The translations under genes were made by a program, and so were the position numbers. From NCBI RefSeq assembly GCF_003122325.1, contig NZ_QFBC01000001.1, forward strand, positions 434,001 through 498,000: DNA of 64,000 bases, written 5' to 3'. This DNA comes from Rhizobium album. Lineage in GTDB: Bacteria; Pseudomonadota; Alphaproteobacteria; Rhizobiales; Rhizobiaceae. Every line of letters starts with the position of its first letter. The stretch's first letter is position 1. This document shows, piece by piece, positions 46,801 through 55,242 of this stretch. Under the pieces are notes generated by a model. It had not been told where the DNA came from. It saw only the letters and a list, made by a program, of their open reading frames with translations, and searched no databases.

Positions 46801-47047
46801 TGTTGGCAAGGTTGCGGACCAGGGCAAAGTCGGTGTTGATCTGTCCCATCATCCGGGCATGGATCAGGGCCGCATCGTTTTCCGTGCGGATGTGCATCTC
46901 GCGGAGATAGAAGGCCTGGTTCTGCCGGTCGAGGATGAAACCCAGCGTCATGACCATCGCGGCGACGAGCATGGCGGCGACGACGGAGAGGCGAGTATCC
47001 GTGAGGCGGCCATCTTTCCCGCGAAAAGGCAAACTCCAAGACGTCAA
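43877..47047 (-). CDS. Membrane CHASE-PAS-PAS-GGDEF-EAL protein (c-di-GMP turnover)
   Basis: 1056 residues from a TTG at 47047, with AAAGGG 10 bases upstream; no in-frame ATG precedes the first TM. TM1 is at about 19-40, a CHASE sensor at about 45-270 (GFIVEDVFP, VILYPVVSS), TM2 at about 283-305, coiled coils, and PAS/PAC units at about 325-445 and 475-600. GGDEF is at 707-711, with a product-inhibition RxxD (RQGD, 698-701) at the usual spacing. In the EAL domain, VEALVRW starts at 834, NVSSRRL is at 894-900, DDFGTG at 953-958 and KIDRQLV at 974-980. Both catalytic signatures are intact, so it could synthesise and degrade c-di-GMP. Confidence 0.94.
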   Translation of the reverse strand: MTSWSLPFRGKDGRLTDTRLSVVAAMLVAAMVMTLGFILDRQNQAFYLREMHIRTENDAALIHARMMGQINTDFALVRNLANTISAAGAIHPELDTQIERLLLQNPHLSSIALAPGFIVEDVFPADEGRSRIGQDVRGELLLKPSDVRGSDRFAAKFYGPVLTARGAGGFVILYPVVSSDQGSHKLWGAIEAVIDEDRFYEATGLRPIRNSENQERYPHLDRLSLAVRDLSLPALNSMPFFGDAAVLDEQPVRRKIGFPGGTWELAAVPSAGWNAPPPNQTFLRVAIIFAGGIIIFPVFMSSLLIFERSQNVKTLEKRETQLSELSQRLDLALESSQIGIWEMGSDGTQLFWDDRAAQLHGHLPSNRCYKLADWIAVVHPDDRPAAEAHFFNCSIVGNTASVQYRVIFENGFERYLRSVGSHYKGASGTQTIGIVWDVTGDVLMNDDLRHAKETSDLKNAELELALMELSSREQLLEELSRKLSLALDSYRCGIWEVDLDTKTEIWDDRMHQLYGLPYSTEPMTSERWLSLMHPEDHAAAKASESDFANHDMSEPLVVRAIHPDGSLHYIRSIGKLHTGKDGRRRIIGIAFDITTDALLTAELKSAKAEADMRNIELQFAKNCIEHNSLHDPLTMLGNRRKLDVELDALCRRSAETPQKLSLLHIDLDRFKQINDTLGHAAGDAMLVHAAKILEANIRQGDLVARIGGDEFVIVVHDSCDPERMAALAGRILEAMRQPVIFEGASCRCGVSIGIAQADGMNIDTRQLLVNADIALYRAKATGRNCYEFFTQNLQAEVITTKRIADEILAGLENDEFTAWYQPQFCARTMELTGVEALVRWNHPNQGVLTPDRFLKIADELNVVQMFDRIVLEKALQDKMRWAARGIVVPKVSVNVSSRRLNDETLFETLTTLAIVPGEISFELIESIFLDESDTVVSHNLERIKSLGIDIEIDDFGTGHTSIVSLLKLRPKRLKIDRQLVQPILESQQERALVRSIIEIAHSLDVDTVAEGVETFEHAAMLRELGCDLLQGYAFSKPRSFEDFCTMVQAAEWRKVS

Positions 47048-47334
47048 ATGGCCGCATCCCTTTCATTTTAGAACATGAGGATAAAGTGGAGAACGTTAAT
47101 TTAGGATTGGCCTTTGCGGGACGGGCAACGATGCGCGGTTGTTTACGTTAACCGCCGGATAACGCCACCGAATCCGGCCGAATACTTTGCAAGCGCCCAG
47201 CCCCTTGATAACGGCAAATTTTCCGTTCATCAATTGGGCCGCAATTGTCACGTTTCAGGGCAAATTTTGCCACATTCGAGGGGCTAATCTTGTTTCAGAA
47301 AATCCTTTCCATGTTTCACAGCAGGTCCCGCAAA

Positions 47335-47595
47335 ATGCGTCTGATGATCGCGGCTCTCCTGGCAACCGCCAGCTTCCTTTCCCCCTTGAAGGGTTTTGCG
47401 GAAAGCGCCGATGTCGAGGCGACGATCAAGAAGGTCGATATGGGCAACCTCAGCCTGACGCTCGACGACGGCAAGATCTACCAGGCGCCCGAGGAGTTCA
47501 ATTTCGAGGGGCTGGCAGCGGGCGTGAAAGTGATCGTCTTCTACACCGAAGTCGACGGCCGGCGCGTCATCAACGATCTGGAAGTCGTTCAGTAA
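47335..47595 (+). CDS. DUF1344 family exported protein
   Basis: 86 residues from the ATG at 47335 (MRLMIAALLATASFLSPLKG), with AGCAGG upstream; an in-frame ATG at 47311 would extend the N-terminus by eight. A signal peptide ends near GFAES. The mature 65-residue part (VEATIKKVDMGNLSLTLDDG, KVIVFYTEVDGRRVINDLEV) has the beta-rich DUF1344 pattern, a periplasmic domain of unknown function common in rhizobia. It is divergent from the c-di-GMP gene and convergent with the histidine phosphatase gene. Confidence 0.85.
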   Translation: MRLMIAALLATASFLSPLKGFAESADVEATIKKVDMGNLSLTLDDGKIYQAPEEFNFEGLAAGVKVIVFYTEVDGRRVINDLEVVQ

Positions 47596-47619
47596 GTTTC
47601 CGTTCATGAGCCGGGTTAA

Positions 47620-47667
47620 AGCAATTCCGGCAAGATTGCGCAGCGGTTGCGTGCCCGCAATTGCGTT
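47620..47667. repeat. Degenerate AAAAGTGCG/GCGGTT-type repeat
   Basis: AGCAATTCCGGCAAGATTGC, GCAGCGGTTGCGTGCCCGCA and ATTGCG; a diverged copy of the elements at 8118 and 43735, between convergent genes. Confidence 0.55.
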
Positions 47668-47672
47668 CGGGG

Positions 47673-48263
47673 TCAGATCCACGCGATGATGCGGCGGTCG
47701 CGGTCCACCTTCAGGATTCGGTCCTGGGGGATGGCGATTTCGGCGGCTTCTTCCTTCGGCGTGTCGCCGACCAGCCGGAACAGGCTGCGAATGACGCCGC
47801 CATGGCTGACACAGACCGTCGGCCGATCCACCGACAACAGCCAGGAACCGACACGCCAGGACAGGATCTCGTAGCTTTCGGCGTCTTCGCCCGGTGGGAT
47901 GAAATCCCATTTCGCCGTCTTGCGGGCGGCGACGCGTTCGGGCGTATGGGCCTTGAGTTCCTTGAGCGTCGAACCCTCCCAGGCACCGAAGGAGATTTCC
48001 ATCAGCCGGTCGTCGATTCGGTAATTGTCGCGGGGGAGGCCGATGGCGTCGCGGATGCGTTCCATCGTCTCTCGGGCACGCGAAAGCGGGCTGACGACAT
48101 AATCGTAGCCCGCCGCTTCGGTTCCGAGGATGCCGGCCAGCGTCTCGCCGTTGCTGCTCGCCTGGCCGCGCCCGACATCGTTGAGCGGGATGTTCTTCTG
48201 GCCCTGGAGGCGCGCTTCGGCATTCCAGTCCGTCTGTCCGTGGCGGATCACGTAGATGAGCAC
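47673..48263 (-). CDS. Histidine phosphatase (phosphoglycerate-mutase family)
   Basis: 196 residues from a GTG at 48263, with GGAAGG upstream. Branch-1 motif LIYVIRHGQTDWN has the catalytic RHG; the second conserved region is SPLSRARETMERI, and the second catalytic His is in VCVSHGGVIRSLF. Members range from phosphoglycerate mutase to broad phosphatases; the exact substrate is unknown. It is transcribed with fabI (23 bp apart, minus strand), an arrangement conserved in rhizobia. Confidence 0.9.
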   Translation of the reverse strand: MLIYVIRHGQTDWNAEARLQGQKNIPLNDVGRGQASSNGETLAGILGTEAAGYDYVVSPLSRARETMERIRDAIGLPRDNYRIDDRLMEISFGAWEGSTLKELKAHTPERVAARKTAKWDFIPPGEDAESYEILSWRVGSWLLSVDRPTVCVSHGGVIRSLFRLVGDTPKEEAAEIAIPQDRILKVDRDRRIIAWI

Positions 48264-48285
48264 GGGAGGCCTTCCGTTGACGGTA

Positions 48286-49104
48286 TCAGTCCTTGATGAC
48301 CGAAATGTCCGGCGCGTCGACGGCCTTCATGCCGACGACATGGTAGCCGCTGTCGGCATGGTGCACTTCGCCGGTGACCGAACGCGACAGGTCCGAGAGC
48401 ATGTAGAGGCCGACGTCGCCGACTTCCTCAATGGTGACGGTGCGGCGCAGCGGCGCGTTGTATTCGTTCCACTTGAGGATGTAGCGGAAGTCGCCGATGC
48501 CGGAGGCGGCCAGCGTCTTGATCGGGCCGGCGGAAATGGCGTTGACGCGGATGTTCTTCGGGCCGAGGTCGACGGCGAGATATTTCACGCTTGCTTCCAG
48601 CGCTGCCTTGGCGACGCCCATGACGTTGTAGTTCGGCATCACCTTTTCGGCGCCGTAATAGGTCAGCGTCAGCATCGAGCCGCCGTTCGGCATCAGCTTT
48701 TCGGCGCGGCGCGCCACCGAGGTGAACGAATAGACCGAGATCTGCATCGTCTTGGAAAAGTTTTCCGCCGAGGTGTCGACGTAGCGGCCGGTCAGTTCGT
48801 CCTTGTCGGAGAAGCCGATGGCGTGCACGACGAAATCGATCGTGCCCCAGCGCTGTTCCAGTTCGGCGAAAACGGCATCGATGGTCGATTCGTCGCCGAC
48901 GTCGCAATGGCCGGCCAGCACGCCGCCGAGTTCGGCAGCCAATGGCTCGACGCGCTTCTTCAGGGCTTCGCCCTGGTAGGTAAAGGCGATTTCTCCGCCC
49001 TGGGCGTGAATGGCCTTGGCAATGCCCCAGGCGATCGACCGGTTGTTCGCGACGCCCATGATGACGCCGCGCTTGCCCTTCATGAGGCCCGATGCTTCAG
49101 CCAT
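48286..49104 (-). CDS. fabI: Enoyl-[acyl-carrier-protein] reductase (NADH)
   Basis: 272 residues with a GAGGGAG ribosome-binding site. Last reduction step of each type II fatty-acid synthesis cycle. Features are the FabI N-terminus (GKRGVIMGVANNRSIAWGIA), DVGDESTIDAVFAELEQRWG and the Tyr-x6-Lys catalytic pair (YNVMGVAK, around residues 156-163), with the typical SAGPIKTLAASGI segment. Rhizobia often have two fabI genes; this is the copy next to the histidine phosphatase. Confidence 0.96.
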   Translation of the reverse strand: MAEASGLMKGKRGVIMGVANNRSIAWGIAKAIHAQGGEIAFTYQGEALKKRVEPLAAELGGVLAGHCDVGDESTIDAVFAELEQRWGTIDFVVHAIGFSDKDELTGRYVDTSAENFSKTMQISVYSFTSVARRAEKLMPNGGSMLTLTYYGAEKVMPNYNVMGVAKAALEASVKYLAVDLGPKNIRVNAISAGPIKTLAASGIGDFRYILKWNEYNAPLRRTVTIEEVGDVGLYMLSDLSRSVTGEVHHADSGYHVVGMKAVDAPDISVIKD

Positions 49105-49226
49105 GCTTTGCTCCCTCGCAGATCAGATGGATGTTGCCTATGACATAGGCGGCACCCCGGTTCAAGCACGGGGGCCATCATCAACTGTTAGGGAGCGTAA
49201 CAAAGGGTGCAGACGTCACGAAATAT

Positions 49227-50414
49227 TCATAAAAACAGGCCTTCGCGCATGCTTCTCATCAGATCCGTGACCTTTTCGTCGGGTTTTTCCCACAACATCA
49301 GCCGGATTTCCACGACCAGGTCGCCACGGCCGCCTTCGGCCCTGGGCAAGCCGCCGTCCGGAATGCGGATCACCTGATCGGAACCCGACCAGGCGGGCAC
49401 GGCCACCTCGACAGGACCGGCCGGCGAATCCGCCATCGCGGTGCAGCCGAGCACGGCGTTCTGCAGGTTGACGGGCAGAATCGTGTGAATATCGGCGCCG
49501 TCGACCCGGAAAGGCCCGTTCTGATCGAGCTTGAGGGTCACCAAGGCGTCGCCGCGCTGCATGCCCTGAAGCTTCAGACCCTGGCCGGCGAGCCGGATCA
49601 CCTGGCCGTCGCTGGCGCCGGGTTCGAGCCGGAGACGCGCCTCGCGGCCTTCCGGCAGCGGTACGGTGATCCAGTTTTCCTTGAGAAGATCGGTAATGGT
49701 GATCGCGGCGATGGCGGCAATGTCCGGCGCCTTTTCCGGTATGGGCTGGATGCCGCGGATGCGGCGCACCAGCGAACTGACGAGATTGATCGCCTGCGCC
49801 GGCAGCGACGTCGCAAATCCCTTGGACGCGTCGTCGGCATCTCGCGCCGGTGCTTCTGCGGCAGGCTGTGTGTCGCCGAGCACGCTGGCGGCAGCAGCCT
49901 GCGTCGCCGTATGGGCCGCCGCCGCCTGGGCGCCGAAAATCCGGGAAATGACGTCTTCCGGCGTCTCCGGGCCGCCGGCCGCCGGGCCTGACGCGCCGGA
50001 TGCGGCCGTTGCGCCGGCACTGCCCGAGGTGGCTCCCGCCGTCGCGGCCGCAGGCTTCTGCGCCTTGGCCTTGGCGGCTTCCGCGCGGGCAAGCTCCTCC
50101 ATCATCTTTTCGGCATTGGCCTTGGCCACACGGGCCTTTTCGGCGGCCTCGCGGGCCGCCTGGCGCTGCTGCTGGATGGTCTGGGCCTGGTGTTTGGCCT
50201 CCGCGGCCTTGACGCGTTCGTCGTAGCGCCCGCGTTTCTTCGGGTCCTTGAGGATGTCGTAGGCCTGCCCGACTTCGGCGAACCGCCTGGTCGCGTTCGG
50301 GTCTTCACGATTATGGTCGGGATGGACCGCCTTGGCGATATTCCGCCAGGCAGACTTGATCTCGTCGGCACCAGCATCCCGTTTTACGCCGAGCACAGAA
50401 TAGGGATCGCGCAT
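49227..50414 (-). CDS. DnaJ (Hsp40) family co-chaperone, zinc-finger-less
   Basis: 395 residues from the ATG at 50414, with GGTGG upstream. The J domain (about 3-66) contains HPD at 31-33, needed to stimulate DnaK. A long helical and Ala-rich linker (about 70-200) follows, then the C-terminal peptide-binding domain (about 225-380: LLKENWITVPLPEGREAR, LRLEPGASDGQVIRLAGQGL, GDALVTLKL). No Cys-rich zinc finger is present, so it is CbpA/DjlA-like rather than true DnaJ. Confidence 0.9.
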   Translation of the reverse strand: MRDPYSVLGVKRDAGADEIKSAWRNIAKAVHPDHNREDPNATRRFAEVGQAYDILKDPKKRGRYDERVKAAEAKHQAQTIQQQRQAAREAAEKARVAKANAEKMMEELARAEAAKAKAQKPAAATAGATSGSAGATAASGASGPAAGGPETPEDVISRIFGAQAAAAHTATQAAAASVLGDTQPAAEAPARDADDASKGFATSLPAQAINLVSSLVRRIRGIQPIPEKAPDIAAIAAITITDLLKENWITVPLPEGREARLRLEPGASDGQVIRLAGQGLKLQGMQRGDALVTLKLDQNGPFRVDGADIHTILPVNLQNAVLGCTAMADSPAGPVEVAVPAWSGSDQVIRIPDGGLPRAEGGRGDLVVEIRLMLWEKPDEKVTDLMRSMREGLFL

Positions 50415-50622
50415 ATCACCACCGGTTAACAACTCTATACGACGCCGCACCTGTTCATTTGGGGCGGGCCGAAACGCAATACAACGAGTGCAATCCGATC
50501 CCGGCGCGTAAAAAAGCCGCCGGGGGCGCACATACGCAAGGAGTATGGCGGCAACTTACTAATCGGAGGTTACGCGATCCCAAGATTTCGCGTGGCGCCG
50601 GCGCGAATCAGCAGGGCAGGGG

Positions 50623-51075
50623 CTACCTGTTTTCCTGGAAGCTGAGCAGCTGCCAGTTGCCGTCGCCCGCAAGGCAGGCCTTGCCCTGGAAGTTTGCGAC
50701 ACCGGCGTAGGAATGACGGCTGGTTTCGAAGGCGCGGCACACGGTGCCGTTCTGGGACTGTTCGGTGATGGTGCTGATGACACCGGCGCTGCCGGTCGAG
50801 GCATTGGCCCAGGCCAGCGGCTTGCCGTCGAGCTTGGACATGTCGGCCGACGTCACGGCGTTGCGTACCGTCACTTCGTCGGAAAGGGCATCCTTGTTCT
50901 TGCCGTCCGTTATGGTGCTTGTCGAGATCGATTGGTCGACCTTCGAGCCGAAGAGGTCGAGCCCGTTGCCGACACAGCCCGACAGGCCAAGAGCCGCAGC
51001 TGCCAGGACAGCCGCCACACCAAACCTCGCGCACAAACCCTTTGTGTGGATGTTCGACTTTGCTATGTCTGTCAC
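50623..51075 (-). CDS. RT0821/Lpp0805-like surface lipoprotein
   Basis: 150 residues from a GTG at 51075. A short leader and hydrophobic segment end in a lipobox (ALGLSGC, Cys at 34), so the mature protein is a lipid-anchored envelope protein. The remainder has paired cysteines and a pattern (TVCRAFETSRHSYAGVANFQ, GKACLAGDGNWQLLSFQE) matching the RT0821/Lpp0805 surface-protein family of alphaproteobacteria. Start choice is uncertain, as no strong ribosome-binding site exists. It is upstream of the DnaJ-like gene and divergent from pdxH. Confidence 0.82.
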   Translation of the reverse strand: MTDIAKSNIHTKGLCARFGVAAVLAAAALGLSGCVGNGLDLFGSKVDQSISTSTITDGKNKDALSDEVTVRNAVTSADMSKLDGKPLAWANASTGSAGVISTITEQSQNGTVCRAFETSRHSYAGVANFQGKACLAGDGNWQLLSFQENR

Positions 51076-51142
51076 CTTGAGATGACCCCGGGATGCGAAT
51101 CCCTGGGCATTGGTTAAGAAAGTCCGAGGCATTTTAGCTATC

Positions 51143-51763
51143 ATGACAGACCAGGCGTTAACAACCGGTGACTTCACCGAGGTAAGCGAACCCTTTTCCC
51201 TTTTCGAGGCGTGGCTGAACGAGGCACAGGCCTCCGAGGTCAACGACCCCAACGCCGTGGCACTGGCGACCGTCGATGCGGACGGCCTGCCCAACGTGCG
51301 CATGGTGCTGCTCAAGGGGTTCGATACGGACGGCTTTGTTTTCTATACGAATTTCGAAAGCCAGAAGGGCCAGGAAATCCTCGGCCAGAAGAAGGCGGCG
51401 ATGTGTTTCCACTGGAAATCCCTGCGCAGGCAGGTTCGCTTGCGCGGGCCTGTGGAGATCGTCACCGACGACGAGGCCGACGCCTATTACCAGACCCGGC
51501 CGCGCGGCAGCCGCATCGGCGCCTGGGCCTCGAAACAGTCACGCCCGCTGGAAAGCCGGTTCGCGCTGGAAAAGGCGGTGGCCGAATATACCGCCCGCTA
51601 CGCCATCGGCGAAATTCCGCGTCCGGCCCACTGGTCCGGCTTCCGCATCCGGCCGGTCTCGATCGAATTCTGGCACGACCGCAAGTTCCGTCTCCATGAC
51701 CGAATCGAATTCCGCCGCGAGACGCCGGAAGGGCCATGGTCGAAGGTCAGGATGTATCCCTAA
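51143..51763 (+). CDS. pdxH: Pyridoxamine 5'-phosphate oxidase
   Basis: 206 residues from the ATG at 51143. FMN enzyme converting pyridoxine- or pyridoxamine-5'-phosphate to PLP. Conserved stretches are [63 protein letters not shown] and [19 protein letters not shown], ending WSKVRMYP. Its stop codon overlaps the stop of the opposite deacetylase gene by 3-4 bases. Confidence 0.95.
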   Translation: MTDQALTTGDFTEVSEPFSLFEAWLNEAQASEVNDPNAVALATVDADGLPNVRMVLLKGFDTDGFVFYTNFESQKGQEILGQKKAAMCFHWKSLRRQVRLRGPVEIVTDDEADAYYQTRPRGSRIGAWASKQSRPLESRFALEKAVAEYTARYAIGEIPRPAHWSGFRIRPVSIEFWHDRKFRLHDRIEFRRETPEGPWSKVRMYP

Positions 51764-52812
51764 CCCCGCCCCATCAGCTTGAACGGAATCCCCGAGGCCA
51801 GCGCCGCGACGTAGCGGCGCTTCTGGAAATGACCGTTGAGCGAGACCCGCGGCAGCGCCGTCAGGCCGGCGAGCGCTGCTTCTGACAGCGTGCCCGGATT
51901 GGTGGTCACCGCGAGCTTGAAGCCGAGCGTTTCCGCCAGGCGGAACTCCCGGGCCGATGCCGCCGGCGGATCGCCGTAGGGGTAGGCAAATGTCGTCGGC
52001 ATCGTGCCGGTGATCGCCCGGATGCGCTCCGCCGATGCCACCATTTCCCGCCGCGCCTCGTCTTCATCCAGAAGCGCCAGCGCCCGGTGGCTGATCGTAT
52101 GCGCCCCGAGCGAGGCGAGGGGATGGGCGGCAAGCGCCTTCACTTCGTCCTCGGTCATCGTCGCGCCGTCGGGGATGGCATGCGCATCGACACCATGCTC
52201 TGCCGCAATCCGGTTCAGCCGCGCAACGGCTTCGGACTCACCGGGGCGAAGGACGAACTGCGCGATCCTGGCAAAGGCAGCCTGCTTTGCCGCATTGTTT
52301 GCAAGGTCGAGCCGTTCTTCGCCATGGCCGAAATCGAAGGACAGCGATGTCCGGGCCGATAGCAGGTCCGCTGCCGTCTCCCACCACATCGTATGGGTCC
52401 GGTCGACATAGCCGCCGCTGACGAACACCGTGAACGGCACGCCATGCGCGGCAAATATCGGCAAGGCATGGTCGGCATTGTTGCGATAGCCGTCGTCGAG
52501 CGTGAAGGCGGCGAAGGGCCGCGCCGAGCGCTTCGCCAGCCGCGCCGGAACCGCGTCGAGCGCCACGAATTCGTAGCCGTCCGCCCGCAACTGCCGGATC
52601 GCCCGGTCGAGGAAATCCGGGGTTATTTCGAGATGGGCGTTGGGATCGAAACTGCGGGATTGTTTCGGGCGGACGTGATGCAGGGTGAAGATGACGCCGC
52701 GCCCGCGCGCACCGCCCATGAAGCCGGCACGGTTCAGCAGCCACGCGGTTTCGAGGCCGCCGGTGATAGCGGCACGCTTCAGCCCGGCACGCACCCTCTG
52801 CTTCAGCCCCAT
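51760..52812 (-). CDS. Polysaccharide deacetylase (NodB homology) family protein
   Basis: 350 residues. The NodB domain shows TLDDGYRN at 104-111 (the catalytic Asp motif, normally TFDDG), a Trp-containing loop and HTISHRAL near 238 (zinc-binding His pair), then [10 protein letters not shown]. It probably removes an acetyl group from an amino sugar in a surface polysaccharide or peptidoglycan. No signal peptide is obvious; the N-terminus is basic with a short hydrophobic part, so cytoplasmic or membrane association is unclear. The ATG at 52812 is the first start. Confidence 0.88.
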   Translation of the reverse strand: MGLKQRVRAGLKRAAITGGLETAWLLNRAGFMGGARGRGVIFTLHHVRPKQSRSFDPNAHLEITPDFLDRAIRQLRADGYEFVALDAVPARLAKRSARPFAAFTLDDGYRNNADHALPIFAAHGVPFTVFVSGGYVDRTHTMWWETAADLLSARTSLSFDFGHGEERLDLANNAAKQAAFARIAQFVLRPGESEAVARLNRIAAEHGVDAHAIPDGATMTEDEVKALAAHPLASLGAHTISHRALALLDEDEARREMVASAERIRAITGTMPTTFAYPYGDPPAASAREFRLAETLGFKLAVTTNPGTLSEAALAGLTALPRVSLNGHFQKRRYVAALASGIPFKLMGRG

Positions 52813-52882
52813 GATCCTCTGTCCCGATTTTTCGCAAGACTATCGGCAAGGGTGTTAAGCATCGCTGAATCGGGCCCGGGCA

Positions 52883-53647
52883 TCAGCGCAGTACCGGATC
52901 GAGCAGCGGCAGGCCGAGGATTGCCGCCGTGGCGATGAGCCCGTAGCAGACACGCCGGAACAGGCGCTCGTCGGCGCGGTTGAACAGGCGTGACCCCAGG
53001 TTGAGGCCCAGCAGGTAGAGAGGTCCCGTGGTCAGGGCCGGCGCGACGATCGCAGTGACGAACAATCCCCCGATCGTATAACTGACGACGCTGAAAACCG
53101 TCGAGACGGCGAAATAGAGAACGATGTTGGCCCGCACGATGGCGAAAGGTATGGCGCCGCCCAGCCAGTAGGCGACGATGGGCGGGCCGCCGGCCTGCGC
53201 GGTGCCGCTGAAGAGGCCGGCAACCAGCCCGACGACCGCCGTTATCGCATCGGAGGGTTTGCCGTGATAGCGCCAGCCGGACATGAGCAGCATCAGCAGC
53301 AGGATGACCAGCACGATGATCAGCCAGCGGACGAGAAGCGGGTCGGCATAAGCGAGGAAGGCCGCCCCCATCGGCACACCGATCACCGCGCCGGCTGCCA
53401 TGACAGCCACGTCGCGTTTATGCGCCTGACGCCACGCATTCGGAATCATGCCGAGCGCACCGAAACCATCGATGACCAGCAGCAAGGGGGCGGCAATCCT
53501 GGGGCCGGCGATGGCGCTGGCGAGCGGCATGAAGATCAATGCCGCTCCGAAGCCGGAAAAGCCACGCGCCAGGCCGGCGACGAAAGCCGCGATGCCGAGG
53601 AAGGCGAGTTGAGCGAAGGTGGTCCCGGCAAACAGGTTCTGCAGCAT
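52883..53647 (-). CDS. TauE/SafE family sulfite/sulfur-compound exporter
   Basis: 254 residues with about seven to eight hydrophobic segments and the duplicated TauE/SafE pattern (ARGFSGFGAALIFMPL in the first half, GLVAGLFSGTAQAGGPPIVAYW in the second). Inner-membrane transporter of small organosulfur or anionic compounds; the substrate is not decidable. The coding strand starts at 53647, 66 bp from the 3' end of tldD on the same strand. Confidence 0.88.
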   Translation of the reverse strand: MLQNLFAGTTFAQLAFLGIAAFVAGLARGFSGFGAALIFMPLASAIAGPRIAAPLLLVIDGFGALGMIPNAWRQAHKRDVAVMAAGAVIGVPMGAAFLAYADPLLVRWLIIVLVILLLMLLMSGWRYHGKPSDAITAVVGLVAGLFSGTAQAGGPPIVAYWLGGAIPFAIVRANIVLYFAVSTVFSVVSYTIGGLFVTAIVAPALTTGPLYLLGLNLGSRLFNRADERLFRRVCYGLIATAAILGLPLLDPVLR

Positions 53648-53712
53648 GGCGTTTCCGTTTCAGATCGGCCCTGCTTGCATCTGCCGGCGGCGGTTCGTCA
53701 AGCGGCGGACGA

Positions 53713-55125
53713 TCAGGTTCGCGTGCCGCCGACGGTAACCTGGTCCATGCGGATGTGCGGCTGGCCGACACCGACCGGCACCCACTGTCCTGCCTTGCCG
53801 CAATTGCCGATGCCGGTGTCGAGCTTGCTGTCGTTGCCGATCATCGAGACGCGCTTCATCGAATCCGGGCCGTTGCCGATCAGCATGGCGCCCTTGATCG
53901 GCGCACCGATCCTGCCGTTCTCGATCATGTAGGCCTCGGTGCAGCCGAAGACGAATTTTCCCGAGGTGATGTCCACCTGTCCGCCGCCGAAGGAGACGGC
54001 ATAGATGCCGTTCTTCACCGAGGCGATGATTTCGTCCGGCGTCTTGTCGCCGGAGAGCATGTAGGTGTTGGTCATGCGCGGCATCGGCACATGGGCGTAG
54101 CCTTGCCGGCGGCCGTTGCCGGTCGGCTTCATGCCCATCAGGCGGGCGTTCTGGCGGTCCTGCATGTAGCCGACAAGTTTGCCGTTGTCGATCAGCACGT
54201 TGTAGCCGGAGGGCGTTCCCTCGTCGTCGACGGAGATCGAGCCGCGGCGGCTCTCGATCGTGCCGTCGTCGACGACGGTGACGCCGGGGGAGGCGACCAT
54301 TTCGCCCAGCAGGCCGGCGAAGGCGGAGGTCTTCTTGCGGTTGAAATCGCCTTCCAGCCCGTGGCCGACCGCCTCGTGCAGCATCACGCCCGGCCAGCCG
54401 TTGCCGAGCACCACGTCCATGGTGCCGGCCGGCGCCTCGATGGCGTCGAGGTTGACCAGCGCCTGGCGCAACGCCTCGTCGGCGCCCTTGCGCCAGCTCG
54501 CGGCGGTGAGGAAATCGTTGAAGCCGAAACGGCCGCCGGTGCCGAAGGAGCCGGTTTCCTGCCGGTCGCCGTCGCCCACCACCACGGAAATGTTGAGCCG
54601 GGTCATCGGCCTGATGTCACGCACCCGGTGGCCGTCGGCGCGCAGGATATCGACCATCTGCCAGCTCGCCGCCACCGATGCCGTCACCTGCCGCACCTTG
54701 CCGTCGGCGCGAAGATAGGCGTCGATCTCCTGCAACAGAGCCACCTTCTCTTCGAAGGTCGGCGCGCCGATCGGGTTTTCCTCGCCGTAGAGCTTGTGGT
54801 TGGTGCGCTGCGGCGCTTCCGAATAGGCGCCGGAATAACCGCGCGTCACGGCGCCGACCGCATCCGAAGCGCGTTTCAGCGCCGCCACCGAAAGATCGCC
54901 GGCATGGGCATACCCCACCGCTTCGCCGGCCACCGCGCGAAGGCCGAAACCCTGCTCCGTATTGAAGCTGCCGCCCTTGAGCTTGCCGTTGTCGAAGGTC
55001 AGCGCTTCGGACTGGGCGTGTTCGATGAACAGTTCGCCGTCGTCTGCGCCTTTCAGCGCCTCGGCGACGAGCGTGCGCAAGGTGGTCTCGTCGGCATCGA
55101 AAAGGGTGAGGAGATCGGTGTTCAT
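53713..55125 (-). CDS. tldD: Metalloprotease TldD
   Basis: 470 residues from the ATG at 55125, with GGAG nine bases upstream; five more residues are possible from 55140. The zinc motif HEAVGH is at 250-255 (HExxxH), with EGDFNRKKTS following. With TldE/PmbA it forms a cytoplasmic heterodimeric peptidase involved in microcin and antitoxin maturation. tldE/pmbA is not in the window. Next to the ialB-like gene, as in other rhizobia. Confidence 0.95.
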   Translation of the reverse strand: MNTDLLTLFDADETTLRTLVAEALKGADDGELFIEHAQSEALTFDNGKLKGGSFNTEQGFGLRAVAGEAVGYAHAGDLSVAALKRASDAVGAVTRGYSGAYSEAPQRTNHKLYGEENPIGAPTFEEKVALLQEIDAYLRADGKVRQVTASVAASWQMVDILRADGHRVRDIRPMTRLNISVVVGDGDRQETGSFGTGGRFGFNDFLTAASWRKGADEALRQALVNLDAIEAPAGTMDVVLGNGWPGVMLHEAVGHGLEGDFNRKKTSAFAGLLGEMVASPGVTVVDDGTIESRRGSISVDDEGTPSGYNVLIDNGKLVGYMQDRQNARLMGMKPTGNGRRQGYAHVPMPRMTNTYMLSGDKTPDEIIASVKNGIYAVSFGGGQVDITSGKFVFGCTEAYMIENGRIGAPIKGAMLIGNGPDSMKRVSMIGNDSKLDTGIGNCGKAGQWVPVGVGQPHIRMDQVTVGGTRT

Positions 55126-55242
55126 GCTATCTGGCTCCATCGGCGCGGCATGGAGAGGGCCGCGCCGTGCGGCCGCCGCTTGTTATATATAATGTGTCGC
55201 CAGCGATGTAGGCGCCCGACGCCGGCGGGACAAGCCCTGCCG

